DNA of 64,000 nt from Acidimicrobiia bacterium (GCA_041676705.1 JBAYRL010000002.1:186001-250000); one strand, 5' to 3'. Shown: positions 43,652 through 53,449, numbered from the stretch's first letter. The notes: generated from the sequence alone by a model not told the origin. Program-made: numbers and translations.

Positions 43652-45106
43652 CTAGCGCGAGCGTTCCGACCGCAACGATGAGCGCCTAACTTTGCCAGCG
43701 TCATCTCGCACTGGTTCATGTACCCATTCGAAAGATCGGGGAATCTTGTAGGACACCAAACGTTCACCGAGGAAGTTTCTTAGCTCAGCCTCATCAATCG
43801 CTTCAATGGCCGGGTCAATTTGCACCACGGCATGCACCAAATGGCCCAAATCATCATCGGGTAAACCGATCACCGCACAAGAACGCACCTCGGGGTGTTC
43901 ATCAAGAGCCGCTTCAACCTCAGCCGGATAGATGTTGGAACCGCCTGAGATAATCATGTCAGCCATACGATCAGCCAGATACAGGTATCCATCAGCATCG
44001 ATCGAACCCATGTCGCCTAAGGATTCCCAATCACCACTTGTACGAGGCTCAGCCCCGATGTAACGGTAGGTACGGGGAACATCAGGTGGAGTGTGCATCC
44101 ACAGCTCGCCCACTTCGCCAGCGGGGAGTTCGTTTCCTTCAGCATCGCAAATCTTCATGGAGCCGTCTTTAACCTGCCCCACCGAACCGGGGTGCGCCAA
44201 CCATTCTTCCCCGCTGATTATGGTTACGCCCTGGGCTTCAGTACCGGCGTATAGCTCCCAAACTCGTTCCGGTCCCAGCCAGTTGATCCATTCGTGTTTC
44301 AACCACATGGGACAAGGAGCACCGAGGTGCAAAATACCTTTTAAAGTTGAAAGGTCTCGGCCAAATTTTTCTTCCTCGTCGAGTCGCCAAATACGGTGCA
44401 TCATGGTTGGCACTAACAGCATCCAAGTTACGCCGTGCTGCTCAACCAGCTCTAAGGTTTTACTGGCGTCGAATCGGGTCATCACCACCAAATGGTTTCC
44501 AGTGAAAAGCCCACCCATCGAAAAAATAAACGGCGCGTTGTGATATAGCGGCCCTGGTACTAGTTGCACGCCATTGAGTTCTTGGCCAAAACCGCGGGGC
44601 GCTTCGGGGTCTACCAAACCGGGCTGTCCGGCCACAATGATTTTGGGTCGGCCAGTACTGCCACCCGAAGTTGGTGCCTTCAAGGCCGAAGCTACTTTGG
44701 AAGGCAACGGCGAATCATCGAGGCCAGGGTCGGCTTCATAACCCGGCGGAATACATAAGCGCGTGCCATGAGTTTCGGGTTCCACTCCCACCACTATTGG
44801 CGGGTCGACCAGCTCAACTATCGCTTCGCGTTCTCTAAAAGGAAGCCGAGCCGACACTGGTTGCGGGGTCGCTCCAAGCTTCCAAATCGCGATACATGCC
44901 TCATAAAATTCAATCCCATTCGGCAATCCCACCGTCACCAAGTCGTCGTGTTCGACCCCCATCGCCTGATAAGCGCGAGCCAACCGATTGGTGCGTTGGT
45001 CGAGTTCCGCTCGGCTGACAGTGCGTTCCTCGTGGGTGATCGAAGCACGGTCGGGGTCTTGTTCGGCCCAAAAACGGAATACGTCGCCGATTGGCATTTG
45101 CGCCAT
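43652..45106 (-). CDS. AMP-dependent acyl-CoA synthetase/ligase
   Basis: The 484-residue enzyme activates a carboxylic acid to acyl-AMP and then to acyl-CoA. Motifs are present in order: the P-loop-like TSGGSTGRPK (about 160), the ELYAGTEAQG adenine segment (about 285), GDMGSIDADGYLYLADR with the ribose-binding Asp (about 365), and the C-terminal lysine in DDAGKVRRSSLR. It resembles the bile acid/fatty acid ligase subfamily in length. The substrate is unknown. It is divergent from the DUF983 gene with 68 bases between. Confidence 0.9.
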   Translation of the reverse strand: MAQMPIGDVFRFWAEQDPDRASITHEERTVSRAELDQRTNRLARAYQAMGVEHDDLVTVGLPNGIEFYEACIAIWKLGATPQPVSARLPFREREAIVELVDPPIVVGVEPETHGTRLCIPPGYEADPGLDDSPLPSKVASALKAPTSGGSTGRPKIIVAGQPGLVDPEAPRGFGQELNGVQLVPGPLYHNAPFIFSMGGLFTGNHLVVMTRFDASKTLELVEQHGVTWMLLVPTMMHRIWRLDEEEKFGRDLSTLKGILHLGAPCPMWLKHEWINWLGPERVWELYAGTEAQGVTIISGEEWLAHPGSVGQVKDGSMKICDAEGNELPAGEVGELWMHTPPDVPRTYRYIGAEPRTSGDWESLGDMGSIDADGYLYLADRMADMIISGGSNIYPAEVEAALDEHPEVRSCAVIGLPDDDLGHLVHAVVQIDPAIEAIDEAELRNFLGERLVSYKIPRSFEWVHEPVRDDAGKVRRSSLRSERSR

Positions 45107-45174
45107 TTGATTGGATCCCCCTGCCTAAAAAGTCCAGATGTGGCATTCACAAATTTATCTGACACTATTGAAAC

Positions 45175-45627
45175 ATGTCGGATGACATGGTCTGGGACCA
45201 CGATATACCTAAGCGACCTGCGCTTACGCTAGCTACCACCTTTAAGCGCGCTGCGGTTCTTCGGTGTCCACTATGTGGCGGGCGAAAGATTTTCCGCCGG
45301 TGGACAGTCATGGCCGAGAACTGTCCGACTTGCGGACTACGTTTTGAGCGAATCGAAGGACATTGGATCGGGTCTCTTGGGGTCAATACCGTGCTCAGCT
45401 GTTTCAGCATCATCGCGGTCTTGGTGGTGGCCTTCATAGTGACCTTCGACAACCCGTCAATCCCGCTGCTGCTCGCTCTAACGGTAGTCACGGCCATCGT
45501 GGCGCCATACCTATATTTTCCCTATGCCAAGACATTTTGGTTGGCTTTCGACCTGTTAATGCGGCCTTTAACACCAGATGACGAAGTCGACGTTCGATAC
45601 CTACCGGAACCCCGCAAACCCTGGTAG
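45175..45627 (+). CDS. DUF983 zinc-ribbon membrane protein
   Basis: The 150-residue protein has a zinc ribbon (CPLC at about 31-34 and CPTC at about 50-53) followed by two membrane helices (about 68-90 and 96-118) and the conserved segment RCPLCGGRKIFRRW of DUF983. The function of the family is not established. The short C-terminal tail is acidic and then basic. It stands alone on its strand. Confidence 0.85.
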   Translation: MSDDMVWDHDIPKRPALTLATTFKRAAVLRCPLCGGRKIFRRWTVMAENCPTCGLRFERIEGHWIGSLGVNTVLSCFSIIAVLVVAFIVTFDNPSIPLLLALTVVTAIVAPYLYFPYAKTFWLAFDLLMRPLTPDDEVDVRYLPEPRKPW

Positions 45628-45696
45628 CCGAGGTTTCTCAAGCTAAACAACCCATATAGCCAACTGGCTCGCTTCGGCCGGGCCCATGTTTCAGCC

Positions 45697-45714
45697 GTGC
45701 TTTTGGCGAAGCAC
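45697..45714. terminator. Short hairpin between convergent genes
   Basis: GTGCTT at 45,697-45,702 and AAGCAC at 45,709-45,714 enclose TTGGCG, just past the ends of the DUF983 and nitroreductase genes. The stem is short and there is no T-run, so terminator function is uncertain. Confidence 0.25.
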
Positions 45715-45722
45715 CACCGGCT

Positions 45723-46286
45723 TTATTCCACAAATGTTACCGTTGGCTCGGGTCGCTGCGGTGCCAAGACGCCATCGGTAGGCCAACCCAAATAAATCAG
45801 CGCAATCATGTGGTCGGTGGGCTCAAAACCGCAGAGCTCACGCACAGCATCACTTCGCAGTGGTGCACCCGAGGCCCAAAACGAAGCCAACCCGGCCGCG
45901 GTAGCACCCAACAAAAAGTTTTGAATACCAGCCGCCACCGCCAGGTGATCTTCATACAGAACCTCGGGTTCGTCTTGATGAGCGGCTGCGACCATCACAA
46001 TGGTGGATGCTCGGCAGTACTTGGTTAAGGCCTTAGCAAGCTTGCCTTCACGTTTTTCGCCTTCGCTAAGCAGCTGTTCACGAGTTAAAGCTCCAAGCTT
46101 TACGCGCGCATCACCGGTCAAAACAGAAAAGCGCCACGGCCAAGTACGTTTGTGGTTGGGTGCCCACGTTGCTAGCTCGCAAAGCTGCATAATCAGCTCG
46201 GGTGGCACAGGCTTATCAACATCAATTAGCAAGCTGGTACGTCGACGCCGCGCCAGCTCATCAAAATCAGACAAAGCGGTGTTCAT
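45723..46286 (-). CDS. Nitroreductase-family flavoprotein
   Basis: The 187-residue protein matches the short YdjA-like branch of nitroreductases: the FMN segment ARRRRTSLLID, WAPNHKRTWPWRF, the helix LAVAAGIQNFLLGATAAGLA, and IALIYLGWPTDG before the end. It should bind FMN and use NAD(P)H. The natural acceptor is unknown. I use the ATG at 46,284-46,286, 13 bases after the cyclase stop, because the longer reading starts inside the cyclase gene with an unrelated leader. Confidence 0.88.
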   Translation of the reverse strand: MNTALSDFDELARRRRTSLLIDVDKPVPPELIMQLCELATWAPNHKRTWPWRFSVLTGDARVKLGALTREQLLSEGEKREGKLAKALTKYCRASTIVMVAAAHQDEPEVLYEDHLAVAAGIQNFLLGATAAGLASFWASGAPLRSDAVRELCGFEPTDHMIALIYLGWPTDGVLAPQRPEPTVTFVE

Positions 46287-46299
46287 GGTTGGCTTCAAC

Positions 46300-49200
46300 C
46301 TATCGGGCGGCCACCACAATCGTGCGATACACCAAACGCCAACCATCGCCGTCAATACCCAGATCGGCCAGGCGTCGAGCGGCGTCAGCAGCGCTTAACG
46401 GGTCGGAAGTGCCGGCTGCCAAATGCGCTTCAGAGCGGGCCAAAGACACCAGGGCGCTGGCTACTTGATCATCGGTGGCGGCGGCCAGCGAGGCCGCCGA
46501 ATCGAAGTGAGCGACGCCTTCTTCTGTGGTCCCGATTCCAAGCCACATGCTGGCTAAGGCCAAATGCGCCCAAATTCGATCGAGATAGGTGCTTTGCTCA
46601 GCGGCGAAAACCCGGTCGGCCGATTCAATTGCTTGGGCGTGGTCACCCACCATGGCATAAAGCAGCGCTAAGGCACTGAGCGCGTAACCGCTGGGGAATT
46701 CTTCGAGCCCCGAACTCACCGACTCGCGCAACCGTGCAAGTGCTACACCGGTGTCGCCCAATTGGGCTTTGGCCAGGCTAAAAGCCACCAAACGGTCACC
46801 TTCGCCCACCACGGAAGGGTCGAGGCCATCCATGGTAATTAGGGCCAAATTTTGTAGGGCGCGTTTCGGATCACCGATGTATACCGCCGCGGCCGCGGCC
46901 GCCGTTGGGACCGATTCCACCGCACCGCCATGACAAAAGCGACGTTGTTCAATCGCTAGATCAATGGTTTTGAAACCTTCGCTGATGCGTCCCGCTGCGA
47001 TTAGAGCCCGACCCAGCACACTGGCCGCTTGTAATTCACGCTCCAGGTCGCCAATACGCTTAAAGGTTTCAACAGCGTCATTAGCACGATCGATCGAAGC
47101 CACGGAACGCCCGGTCCATAAACGCAATGAAGCCGTTAGCAATAGCATCATGGCTTCGGCCCAACGATCGCCACGTCCTCGGGCCTCAACCAGCATGCCT
47201 TCGCCTAAAGCTTCGGCTTCTTCCCATCGACCTTGGTGGAAGCGGACCCAGCCCTGTAACCCAGTGGCCCAACCGTAACCACCGCTGTCACCAATTTCAG
47301 CGAACTTTTCTAGTGACTCTTGGAGCTGGCGATCAGCTTCGCTGGGGCGTCCACTTTGAAAGGCGACCCAGGCCAGGTTCTGTAACGCCCAGGCTTCACC
47401 ACGTTTATCGGCGATAGCACCAAAAACGTCGAGGGCAGCCGACATTGAGCTTCGGGCATCTTCCAGATTTCCGCTTAACAGTTCCACCATGCCACGCAGC
47501 CGGAGCGCTTCGGCCATGCCCGTCTTGTCATCTAAACGGCGGAATTCGTTTTCTGCCTCCACGAACGAGGCCAGTGCTTCTTCAACTCGACCTTCACGAT
47601 CTTCGATCGAGCCGCGAACTAGCAAAGCTTTGGCCACCCCTGAGTCATCATCAAGGACGGTGCTAATGCTCATCGCCTCATCGACATCAGCACGGGCTTC
47701 TTCCAACCAGCGCAGATCGGATCGGGCCCGACCCCGGCCCAGCAACAAGGTGGCACGCTGAGCGGTTGGCAGCGGCGGTGCTAACGCCACTGCCCGGTCA
47801 TATAAACGTTCGGCCACTACTGGCACGGCGTTAGCTTCGGCGCGCCGAGCAGCTTCTATCAACCATTCCAGTGCTTCGCCCACGATGCTGGCCGGAATTC
47901 CAGCCACCCCGCCAAGCTCTTTGGCTAGCTGGGCCGCGGCTGCGAAGTGGTGAGCTAAAGCGTCAACAATGGCGTCGGAAACCCCGGTACCCCAGGTGTA
48001 ATTGCGTTTGAGGAACTCACCGATGCCCCAATGCCGCAGTGCACGAGCGGCCTTGGTCATCATGGTGTAGGTAACGTCGCGCACCAGCTCAGTACGAAAT
48101 GTGTACTCGGTACCTTCTTCGTTTAACACCAAAATGTCTTTTTCGGCCAAACCGCTCACGGCGGTTTCGACCTCGGTGCGTCCACGTCGGCCATGACCAG
48201 CCCGGTCGGCTGCTGCCATAAGCACCAACGCTTCCACCGTGCCTTGACGGCCGTAGACCGCGGCGTCTTCCAGGGCACGGCGCTCAGGTTGGGTCAAACC
48301 GTCGAGGCGGGCCGCTACCAAACCCCGCAACGAATCAGGGAGCCGGTCGCCGTCGATTAACGAAGCCGGGTTCACGTGGCCAGGGCTATCGGAGACCAGG
48401 CCCATCAGCTCTTCTAAGAACAACGGGTTTCCAGCGCTACGTTCTAGCAGCACATCTTGAACTTCGGGGGCCATCCGATCGTCGGATAAGGCCTCGAGCA
48501 GTGTCCGGCTGGCACCACGGCCTAGGGGGTCGACGTTTACTACTAGTGAGTTATGTCGCCCATCGGCCGGTGCCCAGGATTCCCGGAAATGTGGTCTTTG
48601 TGTCGTTAGAAGGATGAAAGGCTTATCAACCAGACGTTCTAGCAACACGGCCAGCAGTTCTAAGACCGAACTTCCCGCCCAGTGGAGGTCGGCAATCACC
48701 ATCATCACCGGTTTGAGTTCGAGGTAGGCCTCAAGAAAACGAACCAGTGAGCGAGCCACTTCTTCTCGGGCTCGACGCGGATCAATGCCCCGCAACGGAC
48801 CGTCGAAGCCCATAAGGTGAACGATGCCGTTGGTGAGCCGCTCGACCTCACTTTCGGGCTTGGAATCGGGAGGAAACCCAAGGGTATCGACCAGAGTCTC
48901 TCGCAACCGTTGGCGCACCGTCGTTGGAGCGTCATTCATGGTGGCACCCACCGCGGTGCGAATAGCTTCGGCAATAGGCCACCACACATTGGCTTCGCCG
49001 TATGCCACCGCCCGACCTCGCCACACCAACGCTTCATGTCGCTGATGAGCAAAATCGCCAACCTCAAGCGCCAAGCGAGATTTGCCCACACCAGCATCAC
49101 CGATAAGGGTCACCAGCAGGGCCTTGCGTCTCTCTACGACGGCATCAATGGCCTGTCCGATGAGGTCCATTTCACGGGCACGGCCAATGAGTGGGGTGCG

Positions 49201-49857
49201 GAATGCTTGTCGTCGATATCCAGGAGGAACTTCGGGGGCCAAAGCTCGCCACGCCGCCACCAAGTCGTCGCGGCCTTTAACCGTCAACGCCCCGACAGAA
49301 TCGTATTTTATGGAATCCGCGGTGGCGCTATAGGTGGAGTTACCAACCCAAACTTCGCCTGGTACGGCGGCGTTTTGCAGCCGTGAAGCCGTGTTTACCA
49401 CGTCGCCCATGGCGGTATAGTCGCCGCCAGCACGCAACGCCCCTGTCAACACTTCCCCGGTGTTGATTCCAATGCGCATTTGCACTGTCATCCCCAGGCG
49501 TTCCGACATTTTGGCGATCGTTTCTTGCATTCGTAGGGCCGCCCGAACAGCGCGTTCGGCATCATCTTCATGAGCCACCGGCGCTCCGAACAATGCCAAA
49601 ATCGCGTCACCCAAAATCTTGTCGACCCGGCCACCAAACGAACGAATGTCGTCTACCAAAGCCTCAAAGAGACGATCAATTAGGGCTTTGACCTGCTCGG
49701 GGTCGCGGTTTTCGGCCATGCCCGTGTAGCCAACCAAGTCGGCAAATAAAACAGTGACCACGCGCCGTTCATCAATTTGAGCCACCAACTGATGCCCACA
49801 CGAAGGACAAAATCTGGCACCTTCGGGTGTTACGGCACCACATACTGGACAAGTCAC
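46300..49857 (-). CDS. Class III adenylate cyclase with AAA ATPase and TPR domains
   Basis: The 1,185-residue protein begins with a zinc ribbon (CPVC, then CPSC, residues 3-20). A class III cyclase domain spans about 30-205, followed by an AAA/STAND-type ATPase (Walker A GDAGVGKS at 253-260, Walker B MMVIADLHW) and a long TPR region from about 630 to 1,140. The cyclase keeps the metal aspartates (FADLVGYT and KILGD), the adenine-specifying Lys and Asp, and the Asn and Arg of DVVNTASRLQ, so it should make cAMP. The start at GTG 49,857 puts TATGCT exactly 6 bases upstream and begins the protein at the zinc ribbon; GTG 49,863 is the alternative. A CRP-like palindrome precedes the promoter. Confidence 0.9.
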   Translation of the reverse strand: MTCPVCGAVTPEGARFCPSCGHQLVAQIDERRVVTVLFADLVGYTGMAENRDPEQVKALIDRLFEALVDDIRSFGGRVDKILGDAILALFGAPVAHEDDAERAVRAALRMQETIAKMSERLGMTVQMRIGINTGEVLTGALRAGGDYTAMGDVVNTASRLQNAAVPGEVWVGNSTYSATADSIKYDSVGALTVKGRDDLVAAWRALAPEVPPGYRRQAFRTPLIGRAREMDLIGQAIDAVVERRKALLVTLIGDAGVGKSRLALEVGDFAHQRHEALVWRGRAVAYGEANVWWPIAEAIRTAVGATMNDAPTTVRQRLRETLVDTLGFPPDSKPESEVERLTNGIVHLMGFDGPLRGIDPRRAREEVARSLVRFLEAYLELKPVMMVIADLHWAGSSVLELLAVLLERLVDKPFILLTTQRPHFRESWAPADGRHNSLVVNVDPLGRGASRTLLEALSDDRMAPEVQDVLLERSAGNPLFLEELMGLVSDSPGHVNPASLIDGDRLPDSLRGLVAARLDGLTQPERRALEDAAVYGRQGTVEALVLMAAADRAGHGRRGRTEVETAVSGLAEKDILVLNEEGTEYTFRTELVRDVTYTMMTKAARALRHWGIGEFLKRNYTWGTGVSDAIVDALAHHFAAAAQLAKELGGVAGIPASIVGEALEWLIEAARRAEANAVPVVAERLYDRAVALAPPLPTAQRATLLLGRGRARSDLRWLEEARADVDEAMSISTVLDDDSGVAKALLVRGSIEDREGRVEEALASFVEAENEFRRLDDKTGMAEALRLRGMVELLSGNLEDARSSMSAALDVFGAIADKRGEAWALQNLAWVAFQSGRPSEADRQLQESLEKFAEIGDSGGYGWATGLQGWVRFHQGRWEEAEALGEGMLVEARGRGDRWAEAMMLLLTASLRLWTGRSVASIDRANDAVETFKRIGDLERELQAASVLGRALIAAGRISEGFKTIDLAIEQRRFCHGGAVESVPTAAAAAAVYIGDPKRALQNLALITMDGLDPSVVGEGDRLVAFSLAKAQLGDTGVALARLRESVSSGLEEFPSGYALSALALLYAMVGDHAQAIESADRVFAAEQSTYLDRIWAHLALASMWLGIGTTEEGVAHFDSAASLAAATDDQVASALVSLARSEAHLAAGTSDPLSAADAARRLADLGIDGDGWRLVYRTIVVAAR

Positions 49858-49863
49858 CCTCAC

Positions 49864-49869
49864 AGCATA
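49864..49869 (-). promoter_or_regulatory. -10 box of the cyclase gene
   Basis: TATGCT reads leftward from 49,869 and ends 6 bases before the GTG at 49,857, the expected geometry for a leaderless message. The identical hexamer and spacing occur before the gene starting at 13,902. Confidence 0.5.
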
Positions 49870-49884
49870 GATGCCAAGCCCCAA

Positions 49885-49900
49885 GGTGACTCTGGTCACC
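49885..49900. promoter_or_regulatory. CRP/GlxR-type palindrome before the cyclase gene
   Basis: GGTGACTCTGGTCACC is a perfect palindrome apart from its four central bases and contains GTGA-N6-TCAC, the half-site spacing of cAMP receptor proteins. Its centre lies about 35.5 bases upstream of the predicted transcription start at 49,857, over the -35 region, which would favour repression. Confidence 0.45.
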
Positions 49901-50003
49901 TAGGCCTTTAATTCACCGTTACCAGGTCAGGCGCGCCTATCGTTAACCCCTTGGCATTATTAAACTCGCTCAAAGTCATGGTCCATAAGTTCGGAGTTGC
50001 CAG

Positions 50004-50756
50004 GTGACAAGTACAGATGTGTCGACAAAATTTGCTGCTAAAGCAGTAAACGCAACCAAGATCTACGGTTCTGGGGAAACCAAGGTTGTGGCGCTAGACC
50101 ACATTGATGCCGACTTCGAGCGGGAGCGCTTTACCGCCATCATGGGACCTTCCGGTTCAGGAAAGTCAACCCTAATGCACTGCTTGGCGGGTCTTGACAC
50201 GCTAACTGAAGGCCAGGTTTTTATTGGCGATATCGATCTTTCATCGCTAAAGGAAAAGCAGCTAACCACCTTGCGTCGTGACAAAGTGGGTTTCATCTTC
50301 CAAGCTTTCAACCTGATTCCAACGCTGAGCGCACTAGAGAACATTGTGCTGCCCATGTCTCTAGCCGGGCGCAAGGCAGACCCTGACTGGCTCGACCGGG
50401 TAGTGGCGACGGTGGGCTTAGGTGACCGTTTGGGCCATCGTCCGGCAGAACTTTCTGGTGGTCAACAACAGCGGGTGGCAGTCTCTAGGGCCCTAGCAAG
50501 TCGGCCCGAAATTATCTTTGCCGACGAACCAACTGGGAACCTCGACTCGAACAGCGGCGGTGAGATTCTTAATTTCATGCGTCAAGCGGTGGACGAATTT
50601 AGACAAACCATTGTCATGGTGACCCACGACCCGTTAGCTGCCAGCATCGCCGATCGGGTGGTCTTTTTGGTAGATGGAAAAATTGTCTCGGAGATCCGTC
50701 AGCCCACACGTGACCTGATCATCGACCAAATGAAAGATCTTGAGGTACCTAAATAA
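50004..50756 (+). CDS. ABC transporter ATP-binding protein, MacB/LolD type
   Basis: The 250-residue ATPase has Walker A GPSGSGKST at about 50-58, the Q-loop in FIFQAFNLIPTLSALENI, signature LSGGQQQRVAVSRAL and Walker B IIFADEPTGNLDS. NLIPTLSALEN and EPTGNLDS are typical of the MacB/LolD/FtsE group, whose partners have FtsX-like permeases. The GTG start has a CGGAG site before it. Its stop overlaps the next gene's ATG by one base (TAATG). Confidence 0.95.
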   Translation: MTSTDVSTKFAAKAVNATKIYGSGETKVVALDHIDADFERERFTAIMGPSGSGKSTLMHCLAGLDTLTEGQVFIGDIDLSSLKEKQLTTLRRDKVGFIFQAFNLIPTLSALENIVLPMSLAGRKADPDWLDRVVATVGLGDRLGHRPAELSGGQQQRVAVSRALASRPEIIFADEPTGNLDSNSGGEILNFMRQAVDEFRQTIVMVTHDPLAASIADRVVFLVDGKIVSEIRQPTRDLIIDQMKDLEVPK

Positions 50757-53320
50757 TGCTTCGCACCACACTGAGGTCTTTGTGGTTCTACAAGCGACGC
50801 CTTTTATCAACCGCACTAGCGGTGCTCTTAGGGGTTGCTTTTATGAGCGGCACCCTGATTCTAGGTGACACTCTTGACCACTCCATCAAGGCGGTTCTGG
50901 GTGAAGCCGACCCCGGCGTCCACGCCCAAATTCGGGGTCCGGTGCTCTTTGACTCTGGTTTTGGTGCCATGCGCGCCAACGTGCCCGCCGACCTGGTTGA
51001 AACGGTACGTGACGTACCCGAAGTGGCTTCTGCTTACGGTTACATCCAAACCCAGTCTGGGCGCGTCTTGGGCGCCGACGGCGAAACCTTAGGGGCCGAT
51101 CAGGGACCGCCAACCATACTCGAGGCGGTTATTCCAGATGCCTCCTTAACAAGCTATGAGTTTGTGACAGGGCGCACCGTTGAAGCCAACGACGAAATGA
51201 TTCTGAATCGTGGAGCTGCTAAGAACGGCGACCTCCACGTGGGCGACAAAGTCACGGTTATTACCGCTCTCGGCTCGCAAGAGTTCACTTTGGTTGGGAC
51301 TTATGACATTCGCGGTAAAGCCAGCATCTTGGGTGCCGTAGTCGCCGGTTTCACCACCGAAACGGCCCAACAATTTGCCGGTGTCACCGACGAGTTCGAA
51401 ACCATTTTGGTTCACGGCCAAGCTGGCACCACCCCAGATGAGCTGGTGTCGATCCTGCAGCACGATCTTGCTTCCGCAGGCGATTTCAATATTCTTACCG
51501 GCGAGGCCGCTGCCAAAGAGCGAGCCGATGACCTGAGCCAAGGTTTGTCGTTCTTCACGACCTTCCTCATGATTTTCGCGGTTATTGCGCTTACGGTCGG
51601 TGCCTTCATTATTTACAACACCTTCTCAATTTTGGTGGCCCAACGAAGCAAAGAGCTGGCACTGATGCGCGCCATTGGAGCGTCACGACGCCAGGTACTG
51701 ATGTCGGTACTTCTAGAGGCTTCTTTCATTGGGCTGATTTCGGCATTGGTCGGGTTGCTAGGCGGTATGGGCCTGGCCATGTTGGTGCGACAAGCACTTG
51801 ATGCTTTCGGAATGGAACTAGCCACCGGTGGAATTACGGTTACCACCTCTACCATCATCACGGCACTTGTCGCCGGGCTAGTGGTGACCTTCTTTTCGGC
51901 TTTGGTACCAGCACGCCGTGCTACGCGAGTGGCACCCATCGAAGCGATCCGCGAAATCGAAACCGACTCTTCGACGACTTCAAAACTTCGGGGCGCTCTT
52001 GGATTGATTGCTCTGGTGCTGGGTCTACTCTCGATCATCCCGGCCTTCGGTGATGAGCCCGACAACAATGCCTTAATTGGCGTTGGAATTGGTGCGTTAC
52101 TTTTGCTCTTGAGCCTGATCGTCCTGGGTCCGGCCATCGCCAAACCTATTGCTCAGCTAGCTGGGATACCTTTGGGTGCTACCCGTGGAATTAGTGGTCA
52201 GTTAGCCAGCCAAAACGCTGTACGTTCGCCTAAACGTACCTCGTCCACCGCCGCAGCCTTAATGATCGGCGTGGCCTTGGTGGGTTTCATCACCATCTTT
52301 GCGCATTCGGCCAAATTCTCGATCGACAAAGAAATCAATCGAGGTCTGAAAGCTGATCTGATTCTTAGCTCGGACGTGTTCGACTTAGGCATCCCGTTGT
52401 CGCTCACCGACGAGGTCGCCAGTCTCCCCGAGGTCGCCGAGTTAGCGTCAATTCGCCAAACTTTCGCGCAAGTTCGCACCTCTTCGGGCAAAGAGATCGT
52501 CACCTTTGCTTCGGCGATCAACCCCGACAACTTCACTCAGCTCATCAGCACAAAGATGGCTCAGGGGACATTGTCCGATCTGTCGCGCGGCAAGATCGTG
52601 GTTGACCGTAGCGTCGCCCGTGACAACGACATTGCCGTTGGCGACACAATTCAGCTCACCTTCCGCTCAGGTTCAACTTCTAAGTACACGGTGAGTGCAC
52701 TGGGCGACGATCCGTTCCTGCTTGGCATGTTCGTCATCTCGCACGAAGATTGGAACAAGGCGGTACCCGACGCCACCGACAGCATCGTGTTTGTTAAGGC
52801 GTCCACCAACAGCTCGGTCTCGGCTTTACAAGACGAAATCGAGGACCTGTTAGAGCCGTATCCGATGGTTGAAGTCGCCAATCGTGATCAGTTCATGGGC
52901 AGCATCGTGGCACAGCTTGATTCGGCCTTAAACATTTTGTATGGGCTACTGGCCTTGTCGGTGTTCATTGCTTTGATAGGAATTGCCAACACCTTGGCGC
53001 TCTCCATTCATGAACGAACCCGCGAACTAGGCTTGTTGCGTGCCGTGGGCATGAACCGTAGTCAGCTGCGATCGTCAATCCGTTGGGAAGCTGCCATCAT
53101 CTCAATCATCGGCACACTAGAAGGACTTGTTTACGCTCTGGGCGTAAGTTACGTACTGATCAAGACGCTGAGCACCCAAGGTTTTTCGGTTTATGCGGTG
53201 CCCTATATGCGTCTTAGCGTGATCGTGGTGATCTTCGCATTATTAGGGGTGGCAGCTGCAATTCGCCCGGCACGACGAGCTTCAAAGCTGAACGTGTTGG
53301 ACGCTATCGCCACAGAATAA
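50756..53320 (+). CDS. ABC transporter permease with two FtsX domains
   Basis: The 854-residue membrane protein has an N-terminal helix (about residues 15-38), a large extracellular MacB_PCD-type region, and a first FtsX domain at about 260-400 (ELALMRAIGASRRQVLMSVL). A pair of central helices and a second extracellular region follow, then a second FtsX domain at about 725-845 (ELGLLRAVGMNRSQLRSSIR). This layout is standard in actinobacteria. With its ATPase it probably exports or extracts a lipid, peptide or lipoprotein; the cargo is unknown. A large hairpin lies beyond its stop. Confidence 0.92.
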   Translation: MLRTTLRSLWFYKRRLLSTALAVLLGVAFMSGTLILGDTLDHSIKAVLGEADPGVHAQIRGPVLFDSGFGAMRANVPADLVETVRDVPEVASAYGYIQTQSGRVLGADGETLGADQGPPTILEAVIPDASLTSYEFVTGRTVEANDEMILNRGAAKNGDLHVGDKVTVITALGSQEFTLVGTYDIRGKASILGAVVAGFTTETAQQFAGVTDEFETILVHGQAGTTPDELVSILQHDLASAGDFNILTGEAAAKERADDLSQGLSFFTTFLMIFAVIALTVGAFIIYNTFSILVAQRSKELALMRAIGASRRQVLMSVLLEASFIGLISALVGLLGGMGLAMLVRQALDAFGMELATGGITVTTSTIITALVAGLVVTFFSALVPARRATRVAPIEAIREIETDSSTTSKLRGALGLIALVLGLLSIIPAFGDEPDNNALIGVGIGALLLLLSLIVLGPAIAKPIAQLAGIPLGATRGISGQLASQNAVRSPKRTSSTAAALMIGVALVGFITIFAHSAKFSIDKEINRGLKADLILSSDVFDLGIPLSLTDEVASLPEVAELASIRQTFAQVRTSSGKEIVTFASAINPDNFTQLISTKMAQGTLSDLSRGKIVVDRSVARDNDIAVGDTIQLTFRSGSTSKYTVSALGDDPFLLGMFVISHEDWNKAVPDATDSIVFVKASTNSSVSALQDEIEDLLEPYPMVEVANRDQFMGSIVAQLDSALNILYGLLALSVFIALIGIANTLALSIHERTRELGLLRAVGMNRSQLRSSIRWEAAIISIIGTLEGLVYALGVSYVLIKTLSTQGFSVYAVPYMRLSVIVVIFALLGVAAAIRPARRASKLNVLDAIATE

Positions 53321-53348
53321 TAGGACCAGATAATAAGACCGCCTAGTC

Positions 53349-53402
53349 CGACCAGCCGTGGCTAAGTTGCTCGCAACTTGATGATATAGCCATGGCTGGT
53401 CG
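53349..53402. terminator. Branched hairpin between convergent genes
   Basis: An outer stem pairs 53,349-53,363 (CGACCAGCCGTGGCT) with 53,388-53,402 (AGCCATGGCTGGTCG) over 15 positions with one G-U. Inside it AAGTTG-CTCG-CAACTT (53,364-53,379) forms a second hairpin. It sits between the ends of the ABC permease and MOSC genes and could stop transcription from both sides, though no T-run follows. Confidence 0.5.
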
Positions 53403-53449
53403 TGGCCTGCTAGCGACCACTAATGGCCACATAGCCGACGTAATCGGAT

